Shown here piece after piece: positions 1-5,697 of a stretch of DNA of 7,155 bases (position 1 is the first letter of the stretch; each line of letters starts with the position of its first letter). The DNA is taken from positions 1 through 7,155 of the forward strand of contig JAEZBZ010000195.1 in the NCBI GenBank assembly GCA_023412745.1, given 5' to 3'. Position numbers and translations under genes: made by a program. This stretch comes from Pseudomonadota bacterium (GTDB lineage: Bacteria > Pseudomonadota > Alphaproteobacteria > Rhizobiales > Hyphomicrobiaceae). The notes under the pieces were generated by a model. The model searched no databases. It had not been told where the DNA came from and saw nothing but the letters and a program-made list of their open reading frames with translations.

Positions 1-450
1 TGCCTCGTGCTGACCTACCTGCTGTGCCGCAGCCTGATCGCATCGCGGTTTGGCCGCGTGTTTCGTGGCGCGCGCGAAAACCCGGCACGCATGGCGGCGA
101 TCGGTTTCAACGTCACCCGCTACCAGCACGTCGCTTACGTGATCGCCGGAATGCTGGCCGGCCTGTCGGGCTTCCTGCTGGCTAACGCGACCGAGTTCGT
201 CAGCCCGGCCTATATGTCCTGGCAGCGGTCGGGCGAGCTGCTCATCATGATCATCTTCGGCGGCATCGGCACGCTGAATGGCGCCATCATCGGCGCGGCC
301 GCATTCCTGCTGCTGGAGGAATGGCTGGCCGGCATCACCGAACACTGGAAGGTCATCTTCGGCCCGATCCTGGTGCTGATCGCCGTCTTCGCGCGCGGCG
401 GTCTGCTCGGCACCGTCGACCGCATCCGGCGAGGGTTCGCTCGTGACTGA
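1..450 (+). CDS. livM: Branched-chain amino acid ABC transporter permease LivM, C-terminal part (5' truncated by window edge)
   Basis: The reading frame is open from base 1, so this is the 3' end of a longer gene; about 149 codons are visible. It encodes the C-terminal half of a LivM-type inner-membrane permease of a HAAT-family ABC importer, which together with a LivH-type permease forms the channel for a branched-chain amino acid or related substrate. Visible support: the cytoplasmic coupling (EAA-like) segment beginning RGARENPARMAAIGFNV, which contacts the ATPases; a following membrane helix (YVIAGMLAGLSGFLLA); the family-typical GGIGTLNGAIIGA segment; and a final hydrophobic helix (FGPILVLIAVFA) before a short basic tail. 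Its stop overlaps the GTG start of livG by 8 nt, so the two are translationally coupled. The substrate cannot be assigned, because relatives also carry urea, amides and aromatic acids. The LivM call rather than LivH rests on order and C-terminal sequence. Confidence 0.93.
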   Translation, partial: CLVLTYLLCRSLIASRFGRVFRGARENPARMAAIGFNVTRYQHVAYVIAGMLAGLSGFLLANATEFVSPAYMSWQRSGELLIMIIFGGIGTLNGAIIGAAAFLLLEEWLAGITEHWKVIFGPILVLIAVFARGGLLGTVDRIRRGFARD

Positions 451-1195
451 CGCCGTGCTACGGATTGCGGGACTGCGCAAGAGCTTCGGCGGTCTGCTGG
501 TCACCGACGACGTCGCACTCGACGTGCGCGTCGGCGAACTGCATGCCATCATCGGGCCGAATGGCGCCGGCAAGACAACACTGATCAACCAGATCTCCGG
601 CGCGCTTGCCCCGGATGCCGGCCGCATTCTGTTCGATGGTCACGACGTCACCGGTTTGCCGGTGCATGCGCGCGCCACGTTGGGCTTGACGCGCACCTTC
701 CAGATCACATCGGTGTTGCCGGGTTTCTCGGCGTTGGAGAACGTCGCGCTGGCCGTGCAGGCGCATTCCGGATCGAGCTTCCGTCTGTTCGGGCGCGCCG
801 CCGAGGAAGACGCTTTGAACCAGCCCGCGATGGCGGCGCTCGGCGAAGTCGGGCTGGCCGAGCGCGCGCATATTGCCGCCGGCCTGCTGTCTCACGGCGA
901 GAAGCGGGCGCTGGAGCTCGCCATTTCGATCGCGACGGCGCCGAAGCTGATGCTGCTCGACGAGCCCATGGCCGGGACGGGCCACGAGGAGAGCGAGCGC
1001 CTCGTCGAAGTGCTGCGCCGGTTGAAAGGGCGGTATCCGATCCTGCTGGTCGAGCACGACATGGCCGCGGTGTTTGCGCTGGCCGACCGCATCTCGGTAC
1101 TGATCTACGGCAGGATCCTGGCCAGCGGCGCGCCGGACGAGGTGCGCGCCAATCCGCTGGTGGTCGAGGCGTATCTCGGCGACGAGATGGAGTGA
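443..1195 (+). CDS. livG: Branched-chain amino acid ABC transporter ATP-binding protein LivG
   Basis: This is a 250-residue cytoplasmic ATPase that powers the LivM/LivH-type permease by binding and hydrolysing ATP. All nucleotide-binding motifs are visible: Walker A GPNGAGKTT at about residues 38-46, Q-loop in RTFQIT (Q87), the ABC signature in the LivG variant LSHGEKRALELA (from 149), Walker B LMLLDEP with catalytic E174, and the switch histidine in LLVEHDM (H205). The string DEPMAGTGHEES is typical of LivG rather than LivF. The length matches the family. The start is GTG at 443, overlapping the end of livM by 8 nt, which places residue 1 shortly before the first beta strand (VLRIAGLRKSF), as expected. 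The 3-nt gap to livF shows a single operon. No key residue is missing. Confidence 0.95.
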   Translation: MTDAVLRIAGLRKSFGGLLVTDDVALDVRVGELHAIIGPNGAGKTTLINQISGALAPDAGRILFDGHDVTGLPVHARATLGLTRTFQITSVLPGFSALENVALAVQAHSGSSFRLFGRAAEEDALNQPAMAALGEVGLAERAHIAAGLLSHGEKRALELAISIATAPKLMLLDEPMAGTGHEESERLVEVLRRLKGRYPILLVEHDMAAVFALADRISVLIYGRILASGAPDEVRANPLVVEAYLGDEME

Positions 1196-1198
1196 GGC

Positions 1199-1897
1199 AT
1201 GCTGAGCGTCTCACATCTTCAGGCCGGCTATGGCGCCACCCAGGTGCTGCTCGATATTTCGTTCACGGTCGGCGGCGGCGAGATCGTCACGCTGCTCGGC
1301 CGCAACGGCATGGGCAAGACCACGACGATAAAAACGTTGATGGGCTTGCTACCAGCCCGCGGCGGCGCCGCGACGTTCGAGGGCGTGCCACTGATCGGCA
1401 TGCAGCCTTATAAGGTCGCGCAGTGCGGTCTCGGCCTTGTGCCGGAAGGCCGGCAGGTGTTGCCGACGCTGACGGTGGAGGAAAACCTGATTGCGACGTC
1501 AGCCGCGCGATTTGGCGCGCCGCGCTGGACGCTCGACAGCATCTTCACGTTTTTCCCGCGCCTAGCCGAACGCCGCACGCACATGGGCAACCAGTTGTCC
1601 GGCGGCGAGCAGCAGATGCTGGCGATCGGGCGCGCATTGATGACAAATCCCAAGCTGCTGATCCTGGACGAAGCGACGGAGGGACTGGCGCCGCTGATCC
1701 GCGCTGAGGTGTGGAATTGCCTCGCCAGGCTCAAGGCCCAAGGGCAGGCGATCCTGCTGGTTGACAAGCACTTGAAGGCGATGACGCGGATCGCCGATCG
1801 TCATGTCGTGATCGAGAAGGGCCGTACTGTGTGGAGCGGAACGTCACAGGATCTTGCGGCGGACAGCACGGTCGTGCAGCGCTATCTGCAGGTTTGA
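1199..1897 (+). CDS. livF: Branched-chain amino acid ABC transporter ATP-binding protein LivF
   Basis: This is a 232-residue second ATPase of the same importer, expected to pair with LivG. Motifs seen: Walker A GRNGMGKTT (34-42), the LivF-typical VPEGRQVLPTLTVEENL block (from 81), signature LSGGEQQMLAIGRAL (from 133), and Walker B LLILDEATEGLAP with E158. The switch region reads ILLVDKHLKAM: lysine stands where most ABC ATPases have the H-loop histidine, with a histidine one place later. LivF proteins commonly lack this histidine (E. coli LivF has VEQN there), so the variation fits the family, and DEATEGLAP plus VDKH mark a divergent sub-branch. ATG at 1199 lies 3 nt after the livG stop, with GGAG/GAGG-type purines at the livG end as ribosome binding site. 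It is the last liv gene; the next 57 nt show no good terminator. Confidence 0.94.
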   Translation: MLSVSHLQAGYGATQVLLDISFTVGGGEIVTLLGRNGMGKTTTIKTLMGLLPARGGAATFEGVPLIGMQPYKVAQCGLGLVPEGRQVLPTLTVEENLIATSAARFGAPRWTLDSIFTFFPRLAERRTHMGNQLSGGEQQMLAIGRALMTNPKLLILDEATEGLAPLIRAEVWNCLARLKAQGQAILLVDKHLKAMTRIADRHVVIEKGRTVWSGTSQDLAADSTVVQRYLQV

Positions 1898-1954
1898 ACG
1901 GATTTGGGGCCGCTACGCAGGCTGCCCCGGATATCGCAGAAGGTGAACGCGACC

Positions 1955-2026
1955 ATGTTTCTCTGGCACATCGGCTTGTTTCTGTTGCCGGTCATGATCT
2001 GGATCATCGCGGCGATGATATTCTGA
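1955..2026 (+). CDS. Possible 23-residue single-span membrane peptide
   Basis: A 24-codon ORF (ATG 1955, TGA 2024-2026) lies in the gap between livF and the cysteine-cluster gene. The product starts MFLWHIGLFLLPVM and continues with an almost uninterrupted hydrophobic stretch (IWIIAAMIF), so it would be a single transmembrane helix with virtually no soluble part. An AAGGTG motif (from 1940) lies 9 nt before the ATG and could serve as ribosome binding site. I do not recognise a family. Its size and character resemble the better-supported ORF at 3119-3193, but the sequences are not clearly homologous. It could instead be a chance ORF, since hydrophobic codon runs of this length do occur by accident. 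Confidence 0.4.
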   Translation: MFLWHIGLFLLPVMIWIIAAMIF

Positions 2027-2078
2027 GGGTACGTCCAGGGCCTCTGCATGCCGAACGTCAACATCGCTCTCAAGCCTC

Positions 2079-2903
2079 ATGACTGAAACGCGACAGCAGC
2101 GCAGGCAACGTGATCGCGCCTTGGCGAAGGCCGGTGAAGCGGCGCTGCGCCGCGGTGTTCCGCGCAGCGCAAATCTCACCGATCTGGCCGGACTGACGTT
2201 CGTTTTGACGCGCGCCCTGGACGACGGTGATACAGCCAGTTCGGCAGCCGAATGCGCCGCGCTGGCGCATAAATCCTATGAGGCCTCCGTGCGCGCGGAC
2301 ATCGCGCGGGAGCCGATCGCCTGCGGCAAGGGATGCGCGTACTGCTGCTATGCCACGGTCATGGCAACGGCGCCCGAAGTGTTCCGAATCGCCAGTCAAA
2401 TCAAATTGAGCCCGGACGAACTCGCAGCGTTCAAGGCACGCGCGTCGACGACCGCCAATCTGAACCCCGCGCAGCGCTTTGGAAAAAAGCTGCCCTGCGC
2501 TTTTCTCGCTGAAAAAGCCTGTTCAGCTTACGAGGCGCGTCCGCTGGCGTGCCGTCGCGTAACTTCATTCGCCCTCGCTCCATGCATCGAGGAGTTCGAG
2601 GGCCAGGACGGTGATATCCTGGTTCCGCAAAAGCGCATTGCGCACGCGGCCAACGCGCAGGCTTTGTTGATGGCTGCCCTCAAGAGTCGCGGGCGACCCA
2701 CCCGTGTGTACGAGCTTTCAGCAGCCGTTCTTGCCGTAATCGACAATGCCGGCGCGGAAAGCCAGTGGCGCGCGGGCGAGGATGTTTTCGAGGGTGTTCT
2801 GTCGGAGGAGGAGCGCGCGCCGGAATTGAAGGCAAAGATTGATCGCCTCGCATCCGCATTGATACTTGAGTTACGGTGCGAGCCTGCGATCGTTTGCACG
2901 TGA
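2079..2903 (+). CDS. YkgJ-family cysteine-cluster (CxxxCxxCC) protein, putative zinc/iron-chelating
   Basis: This 274-residue predicted cytoplasmic protein has no signal peptide or membrane span. Its centre carries the YkgJ-type cysteine cluster C82-x3-C86-x2-C89-C90 (CGKGCAYCC), followed by further cysteines at 140, 148 and 158 in CAFLAEKACSAYEARPLACRR. This is the pattern of the family thought to bind a metal ion, zinc or an iron-sulfur centre (PF03692 type). The N-terminal 30 residues are strongly basic (RQQRRQRDR, ALRRGVPR), and the C-terminal 90 residues are mostly helical with no recognised domain. The biochemical role of the family is not firmly established; related domains appear in proteins linked to flagellin-lysine methylation and in stand-alone proteins like this one. 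ATG 2079 is the only good early start, but it has no clear Shine-Dalgarno. The gene lies 181 nt after livF and is probably a separate unit. Confidence 0.85.
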   Translation: MTETRQQRRQRDRALAKAGEAALRRGVPRSANLTDLAGLTFVLTRALDDGDTASSAAECAALAHKSYEASVRADIAREPIACGKGCAYCCYATVMATAPEVFRIASQIKLSPDELAAFKARASTTANLNPAQRFGKKLPCAFLAEKACSAYEARPLACRRVTSFALAPCIEEFEGQDGDILVPQKRIAHAANAQALLMAALKSRGRPTRVYELSAAVLAVIDNAGAESQWRAGEDVFEGVLSEEERAPELKAKIDRLASALILELRCEPAIVCT

Positions 2904-2989
2904 TGCAGGCGTCACGATCTGAAGCAGCGATGATATCGCAGACGCAGACGCAGACGCAGGCGTGCGAGAAGTGCGCCAAGAGCATGTAG
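2903..2989 (+). CDS. Questionable 28-residue ORF overlapping the preceding stop codon (TGATG)
   Basis: An ATG at 2903 overlaps the stop codon of the cysteine-cluster gene by one base, and the frame runs 28 codons to TAG 2987-2989. The product would contain a QTQTQTQ run, encoded by a hexanucleotide repeat, followed by CEKC, a CxxC pair. The start/stop overlap is a classic arrangement for translational coupling, and the CxxC is suggestive beside a metal-binding protein. There is no Shine-Dalgarno, the ORF is very short, and the repeat can produce this composition by chance. I list it only as a candidate. Confidence 0.15.
   Translation: MQASRSEAAMISQTQTQTQACEKCAKSM
2937..2960. repeat. Short tandem repeat, four copies of CGCAGA/G
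   Basis: Four head-to-tail 6-nt units, three CGCAGA and a final CGCAGG, lie 34 nt after the cysteine-cluster gene stop. Being a multiple of three, changes in copy number would not shift a reading frame. The repeat is in non-coding DNA unless the small ORF at 2903-2989 is real. Confidence 0.85.
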
Positions 2990-3066
2990 CGGCTTTTCCT
3001 GAGGGTTTGCAGTGATTCTGCAAGCGACTGCGCCGCGCGATACGCGCTTTGAACGAAAAACCGCCG

Positions 3067-3092
3067 GGAACCGATCGACCTAGCCGGGCGTT
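3067..3092 (+). promoter_or_regulatory. Predicted EcfG (general stress response ECF sigma) promoter
   Basis: GGAAC at 3067-3071 (within GGGAACC) and CGTT at 3089-3092 are separated by exactly 17 nt. This matches the published consensus GGAAC-N16/17-CGTT for EcfG-type sigma factors controlled by PhyR/NepR in alphaproteobacteria. The -10 element ends 26 nt before the ATG of the 24-residue ORF at 3119, so a transcript starting near 3098-3100 would have a leader of about 20 nt carrying the Shine-Dalgarno. Motif, spacing and position agree; no expression evidence is available here. Confidence 0.7.
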
Positions 3093-3118
3093 GGTCAGGA
3101 AATCAGAAGGAGGATTAA

Positions 3119-3193
3119 ATGCCAATCGTTCTGTGGTTTCTTGGCGTGCCGCTCAGCGTCATCATCCTGCTCGCGCTATTCGGCGCATTCTAA
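3119..3193 (+). CDS. 24-residue hydrophobic membrane peptide with strong ribosome binding site
   Basis: A 25-codon ORF (ATG 3119, TAA 3191-3193) is preceded by AGAAGGAGG (3105-3113), a near-perfect Shine-Dalgarno 5 nt before the start. The product begins MPIVLWFLGVPLSVIILL and ends ALFGAF, one transmembrane helix with a conserved-looking GVPLS turn. From memory, tiny proteins of the pattern MPxxLWxLGVPLxxIILL occur widely in Rhizobiales and other proteobacteria as hypothetical proteins; no function is established that I know of. The ORF has its own EcfG-like promoter (3067-3092) and is followed 9 nt after the stop by hairpins, one terminator-like, so it looks like a complete monocistronic gene. 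A role in the envelope or in stress adaptation is inference from the promoter only. Confidence 0.72.
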   Translation: MPIVLWFLGVPLSVIILLALFGAF

Positions 3194-3202
3194 CCATTGC
3201 GC

Positions 3203-3227
3203 GGTCATCGCGCGGCGCGCGACGACC
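3203..3227 (+). other. GC-rich hairpin just after the small membrane-peptide gene
   Basis: GGTCaTCGCGC (3203-3213) pairs with GCGCGAcGACC (3217-3227) around a 3-nt loop, giving ten pairs and one internal mismatch. It begins 9 nt after the small ORF's stop. No T tract follows, so it is not a standard terminator by itself; it could protect the 3' end of the transcript. Confidence 0.45.
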
Positions 3228-3248
3228 TCAAACTTCAGCGCGCAGTTC

Positions 3249-3277
3249 CAGCCCTCGTCACGTGACGGGGGCTGTTT
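3249..3277 (+). terminator. Probable Rho-independent terminator of the small membrane-peptide gene
   Basis: A nearly perfect palindrome centred on CACGTG (3259-3264) lets 3249-3261 pair with 3262-3274; the only non-Watson-Crick pair is T3255-G3268. As RNA this gives an 11-bp stem with an ACGT loop. The descending arm (GACGGGGGCTG) runs directly into TTT. The U tract is short, so termination may be partial. It lies 56 nt after the stop of the 24-residue ORF. The central CACGTG could alternatively be a protein-binding palindrome. Confidence 0.5.
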
Positions 3278-3500
3278 GCATGCACGGTAGAAAAGGGGAT
3301 GACGCGCCTCGATCAGCAGGCAGCTTCGCGATACGCCGGCCGCATGCTCGTCATCCCCGTCGGATCAGCCGCGCAGCGGCGCCGCGCCAAGCGGCGCTCG
3401 CGACGCCGCATCAGACCTGAGCCTCAAGGCGCGAACAGGCCACGCGGCCGATGGTGCATCCCGCACGCCTCAAAATTACGCGGCAATCTCAGAATGTTGG

Positions 3501-3575
3501 TGGCTGGGGCGCCAGGACTCGAACCTGGGAATGGCGGAATCAAAATCCGCTGCCTTACCACTTGGCTACGCCCCA
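3501..3575 (-). tRNA. tRNA-Gln (anticodon TTG)
   Basis: The complement folds as a complete 75-nt tRNA with encoded CCA. The acceptor arm is TGGGGCG/CGCCCCA (first pair T-A, as in bacterial glutamine tRNAs) with discriminator G. The D arm is GCC-AAGTGGTAA-GGC. The anticodon arm is GCGGA-TTTTGAT-TCCGC with TTG in the middle of the loop. A 5-nt variable loop follows, then the T arm CCAGG-TTCGAGT-CCTGG. It decodes CAA and, by wobble, CAG glutamine codons. It sits 89 nt downstream of the TetR gene on the same strand. No direct repeat of its 3' end is visible in the window, so there is no sign of an integrated element here. Confidence 0.97.
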
Positions 3576-3588
3576 TGAAGCAGGGCAC

Positions 3589-3617
3589 CCAATACGCTGG
3601 ATTCACGGGGCGCGCAA
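3589..3617 (-). promoter_or_regulatory. Possible promoter of the tRNA-Gln gene
   Basis: On the minus strand TTGCGC (3612-3617) and TATTGG (3589-3594) are separated by 17 nt, and the second box ends 13 nt before the mature tRNA 5' end. Each box matches the housekeeping consensus at only three positions, so spacing and location are the main support. Confidence 0.3.
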
Positions 3618-3664
3618 GGTGCTGATACGGTCGGGAAAGAGGAGGAACACGCCGACGACATCGG

Positions 3665-4249
3665 TCACGGAGCCAGGGTTTTCTGTACTGATTTAAGGAC
3701 CTCGTCGGAAATGGCGTGCCCTTTGGTGGCCCGGGCCAGTACCACCGCGCCGACGAGCATCGAAAGTGTCGATAGTGCTTCTTCGCGCTGCGACCTTTGC
3801 GTGCGCACGGACATGATGCCAGCGACGCGGTCGACCAGCTGGGACAGCCCGGCAGCGAAGCTCGCGCGCACAGGGCCGCTGAAATGGCTACGCACCAGAT
3901 CAGTGGCGAGTGCGGCAGCAGCGCATCCGGTTCCCGCCGCGTCGCGATGCGGCCGGCTCGCATAGCGCGTGACGAAGTCGCGACGCATCGCGCTTTTGTC
4001 GGAGCCGTGTTTGGCGAGACGATTTTCCAGCCGCTCACGTCCTTGATCGAAGGCGTGCGTGCAGGCTTCGGCCGCCAGCGCTTCCTTCGAGGAGAAATGG
4101 CCGTAAAAGGCACCATGGGTCAGTCCGGCTTTCGCCATCACGCGTGGCAGACTGACGCCATCGATCCCGTGTTCGCGAAACAGCACGGAGGCGGCGGCAA
4201 GGATGTTCATGCGATGTTGATCGGCCTGCTTCCGTGTTACACGCGGCAT
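3665..4249 (-). CDS. TetR/AcrR-family transcriptional regulator
   Basis: This 194-residue protein is of usual TetR length. The N-terminal DNA-binding domain is clear: a first helix (QHRMNILAAASVLFREHGIDG, roughly residues 11-31), then the helix-turn-helix (VSLPRVMAKAGLTHGAFYGHF, about 32-52) and the family hallmark FSSKEAL. The remaining residues form the helical ligand-binding and dimerisation domain, which includes GTGCAAAALATDL. Proteins of this type repress a target, often an adjacent efflux pump or enzyme gene, until a small molecule binds. Neither neighbour is an obvious target, so the ligand and regulon are unknown. ATG 4249 is supported by GGAG about 8 nt upstream. The FNR/FixK-like box at 4348-4361 lies in its 164-nt upstream region. 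It may be monocistronic, since the next feature downstream is the tRNA. Confidence 0.92.
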   Translation of the reverse strand: MPRVTRKQADQHRMNILAAASVLFREHGIDGVSLPRVMAKAGLTHGAFYGHFSSKEALAAEACTHAFDQGRERLENRLAKHGSDKSAMRRDFVTRYASRPHRDAAGTGCAAAALATDLVRSHFSGPVRASFAAGLSQLVDRVAGIMSVRTQRSQREEALSTLSMLVGAVVLARATKGHAISDEVLKSVQKTLAP

Positions 4250-4347
4250 GTCGAGTTCTCCGTCCTGAAATGCGGCTTGGCCACGGCAAAGCGCAGTCTG
4301 CAGTGTCCCGACTGGCTCCTTTCTGCAGCAGATACGCGTGCCGTTGT

Positions 4348-4361
4348 CTGATTTAGATCAA
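4348..4361 (-). promoter_or_regulatory. FNR/FixK-type binding site upstream of the TetR gene
   Basis: The minus strand reads TTGAT-CTAA-ATCAG, matching the FNR/FixK consensus TTGAT-N4-ATCAA at nine of ten defined positions. Its centre lies about 105 nt upstream of the TetR start codon, compatible with an activator site at about -41 of a transcript with a leader of roughly 60 nt. Bradyrhizobium-type bacteria use FixK2 for low-oxygen control through this motif. A second TTGAT half-site lies nearby (4369-4373, minus strand). No -10 box is convincing, so regulation is inference. Confidence 0.45.
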
Positions 4362-4413
4362 TGCCCGTAATCAATAGCTGGACGTTGGGATTGGATCGAT
4401 CTTTGGCGGAAAA

Positions 4414-5576
4414 TCAGTCGCCAAGGCGTGTCATTGTGAATGTCCCCGCGCACTTGAAGTTCTTCAGGGAATTGAAGAACACATAGTCGCCCTTACCTTC
4501 GTTGGCGCTCAATTGGCCTGTATAGGAAAGCTGTCCGGGTACGTCAGCCTGACCGCGATAGACAAATTTTCCGGTGGAGCTGACAGAGCCTTCGCCCCGG
4601 CGTGTAATCATTTTGCCGTTGCGTATTCCGGTTTCGATCTGCTGCGTTTTCTTCGCGCAGTTCGGTGACAGGCGGACCAATCGCCAACGGCCGTCGAAAG
4701 GCGCAGCCCTGACAGAAGCCGGTTCCGGCGGGCTGGACTGCTGCGGTTGCCGCACGATAGTTGCTGGTGGAGGCGCTGCCTGGGCAGTCTGGGTATCCGC
4801 TTTGCGAGGCCCCTGCGAAAAGAAGATCCGTGAGGTCAACGCAGAGTGTTCCCAAGGCACCTGTTTTCCGGCCGTATCCGTCATGACGTCGTTGCGGACG
4901 CGAATGAGGATGCCAGACAGGTCTTCTCCAGGAGCATGCATGTGCTTCAGCAGCGCCTTAGCAAACGGCGAATTCCGTCCCGTGCCGTCGAGAGCGACGT
5001 TGCCCGGTTGAGTTGAAAAGCTGATCAGCGTTCCGCGCCCAGATTCGACGGACGCCAATCCGCGGCCGACTTCGATCGAGCGTGTGCCCAGGGCGCGGGC
5101 AAGATTGCGCGCGAGCGGATTGTTGCGGCAGGCATCGATGAAGATGATGTTGCTCGGCGTCTCGCGTTCCATGACGCGATGGACGAGATCCATGCGCACC
5201 ATCTCGAAATCGAGCGCCCCCGACGTTGAGAGTTCTGCATCTATCGGCATCATGTAGTTGTGGCCGGAAACCTGCAGGCCGTGACCGGCATAGAAGAAAG
5301 GCCGACACTGGCGCCAGGGAGTGCCCTGGCAAAATCTCGAAGCGTGCGATCCATGCCGCCGCGATCGAGATCGAACCCCTTGATGACTTCAAATCCAACC
5401 GTTTCCAGTGCGTCGGCTATGTCCTCCGCGTCGTTGCGCGGATTTTCGAGCGGCGGCGCATTGAGGTAGGCAGAATTGCCGATCACCAGGGCCACGCGGC
5501 GCCCTTGCGCGCTGAGGTCCGTCGTCTGGATGAACAGGCTCAGACAAAACACAAGTTTCCAGATTACGTGCCGCAT
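4414..5576 (-). pseudogene. Secreted caspase-like (peptidase C14) protein, disrupted by a 1-nt frameshift
   Basis: The coding sequence is split into two overlapping frames: an N-terminal part from ATG 5576 and a C-terminal part to TGA 4414. Restoring one T in the TTT run at 5297-5299 (minus strand) gives a continuous 387-residue protein, with VGL followed directly by FFYAGHG. It then has a Sec signal peptide (MRHVIWKLVFCLSLFIQ, likely cleavage after LSA, residue 23) and a caspase p20-like domain from RRVALVIGNSAY. The catalytic histidine H99 is in YAGHG and the cysteine C150 in FIDACRNNP. A proline/glutamine-rich linker (about 265-290) leads to a beta-rich C-terminal domain of about 90 residues (from FDGRWRLVRL). 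ATG 5576 is preferred over 5648 because GGGGGA lies about 6 nt upstream and it begins the signal peptide. As read, the catalytic His and everything after it are lost. A sequencing error cannot be excluded. Confidence 0.85.
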
Positions 5577-5620
5577 CGTCTTCCCCCGATATCGAATCCC
5601 TTGTTGTGCACCCAAAGGGA

Positions 5621-5648
5621 AGTATACGGATATGATGTTGACGCACAA
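5621..5648 (-). promoter_or_regulatory. Possible promoter of the caspase-like gene
   Basis: On the minus strand TATACT (5621-5626) is a five-of-six match to the -10 consensus, with TTGTGC (5643-5648) 16 nt upstream as a weak -35. A transcript starting near 5614 would have a leader of about 38 nt to ATG 5576, carrying the ribosome binding site. This position also favours ATG 5576 over the upstream in-frame ATG at 5648, which lies within the promoter. Confidence 0.4.
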
Positions 5649-5697
5649 TCAGTTCGGGCTGGATGGATGTGCGTGGTGCGAGGCAGGCGGGATTGTT

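Larger units (their letters stand above)
3194..3500. other. Intergenic stretch without a convincing gene, rich in inverted repeats
   Basis: These 307 nt separate the small membrane-peptide gene from the minus-strand tRNA. Open frames crossing them are compositionally poor (arginine- and alanine-rich) and lack ribosome binding sites, so I call no gene. Apart from the two hairpins listed separately, there is a perfect 10-nt inverted repeat, GGGGATGACG (3295-3304) against CGTCATCCCC (3349-3358), enclosing 44 nt. There is also a small GC hairpin with GCGCCGC (3379-3385) and GCGGCGC (3391-3397) around a 5-nt loop. The stretch could be a long structured 3' region or hold a small RNA. Confidence 0.5.

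Noticed and set aside
458..1214. Long open frames on the minus strand opposite livG
   Set aside because: These are antisense shadows of a high-GC gene: arginine-, alanine- and serine-rich, with no domain motif or ribosome binding site, while the plus-strand frame has every ABC ATPase motif.
1906..1928. GGGGC...GCCCC hairpin just after livF as a terminator
   Set aside because: The stem is 5 bp, a mismatch and 3 bp including a wobble, and no T run follows. It may slow transcription but does not look like an intrinsic terminator.
3470..3490. Weak ATTGC/GTAAT stem followed by TTTT as terminator for the tRNA (minus strand)
   Set aside because: It is only a 5-bp AT-rich stem with a wobble and is likely chance, though the T run is in the right direction.
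3501..3575. tRNA-Gln as an attachment site for an integrated element
   Set aside because: No integrase and no direct repeat of the tRNA 3' end is visible in the window.
3049..3625. Plus-strand frames through the intergenic stretch and the tRNA
   Set aside because: They are arginine-rich with no ribosome binding site or motif. One overlaps the small membrane-peptide gene in another frame and the other crosses the tRNA gene.
4301..4327. Repeated CTGCAG motifs upstream of the TetR gene as an autoregulatory operator
   Set aside because: The two CTGCAG hexamers are each self-complementary, but the flanks do not form a TetR-like inverted repeat of normal length, so there is too little to call an operator.
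3797..4351. Plus-strand 184-codon frame opposite the TetR gene
   Set aside because: The minus-strand frame is a clear TetR protein with a good start. The plus-strand product shows no recognisable pattern and is a codon-bias shadow.
5297..5299. Programmed -1 ribosomal frameshifting in the caspase-like gene
   Set aside because: A -1 shift would restore the frame, but the site lacks an X-XXY-YYZ heptamer and re-pairing would be poor. Mutation or sequencing error is simpler.
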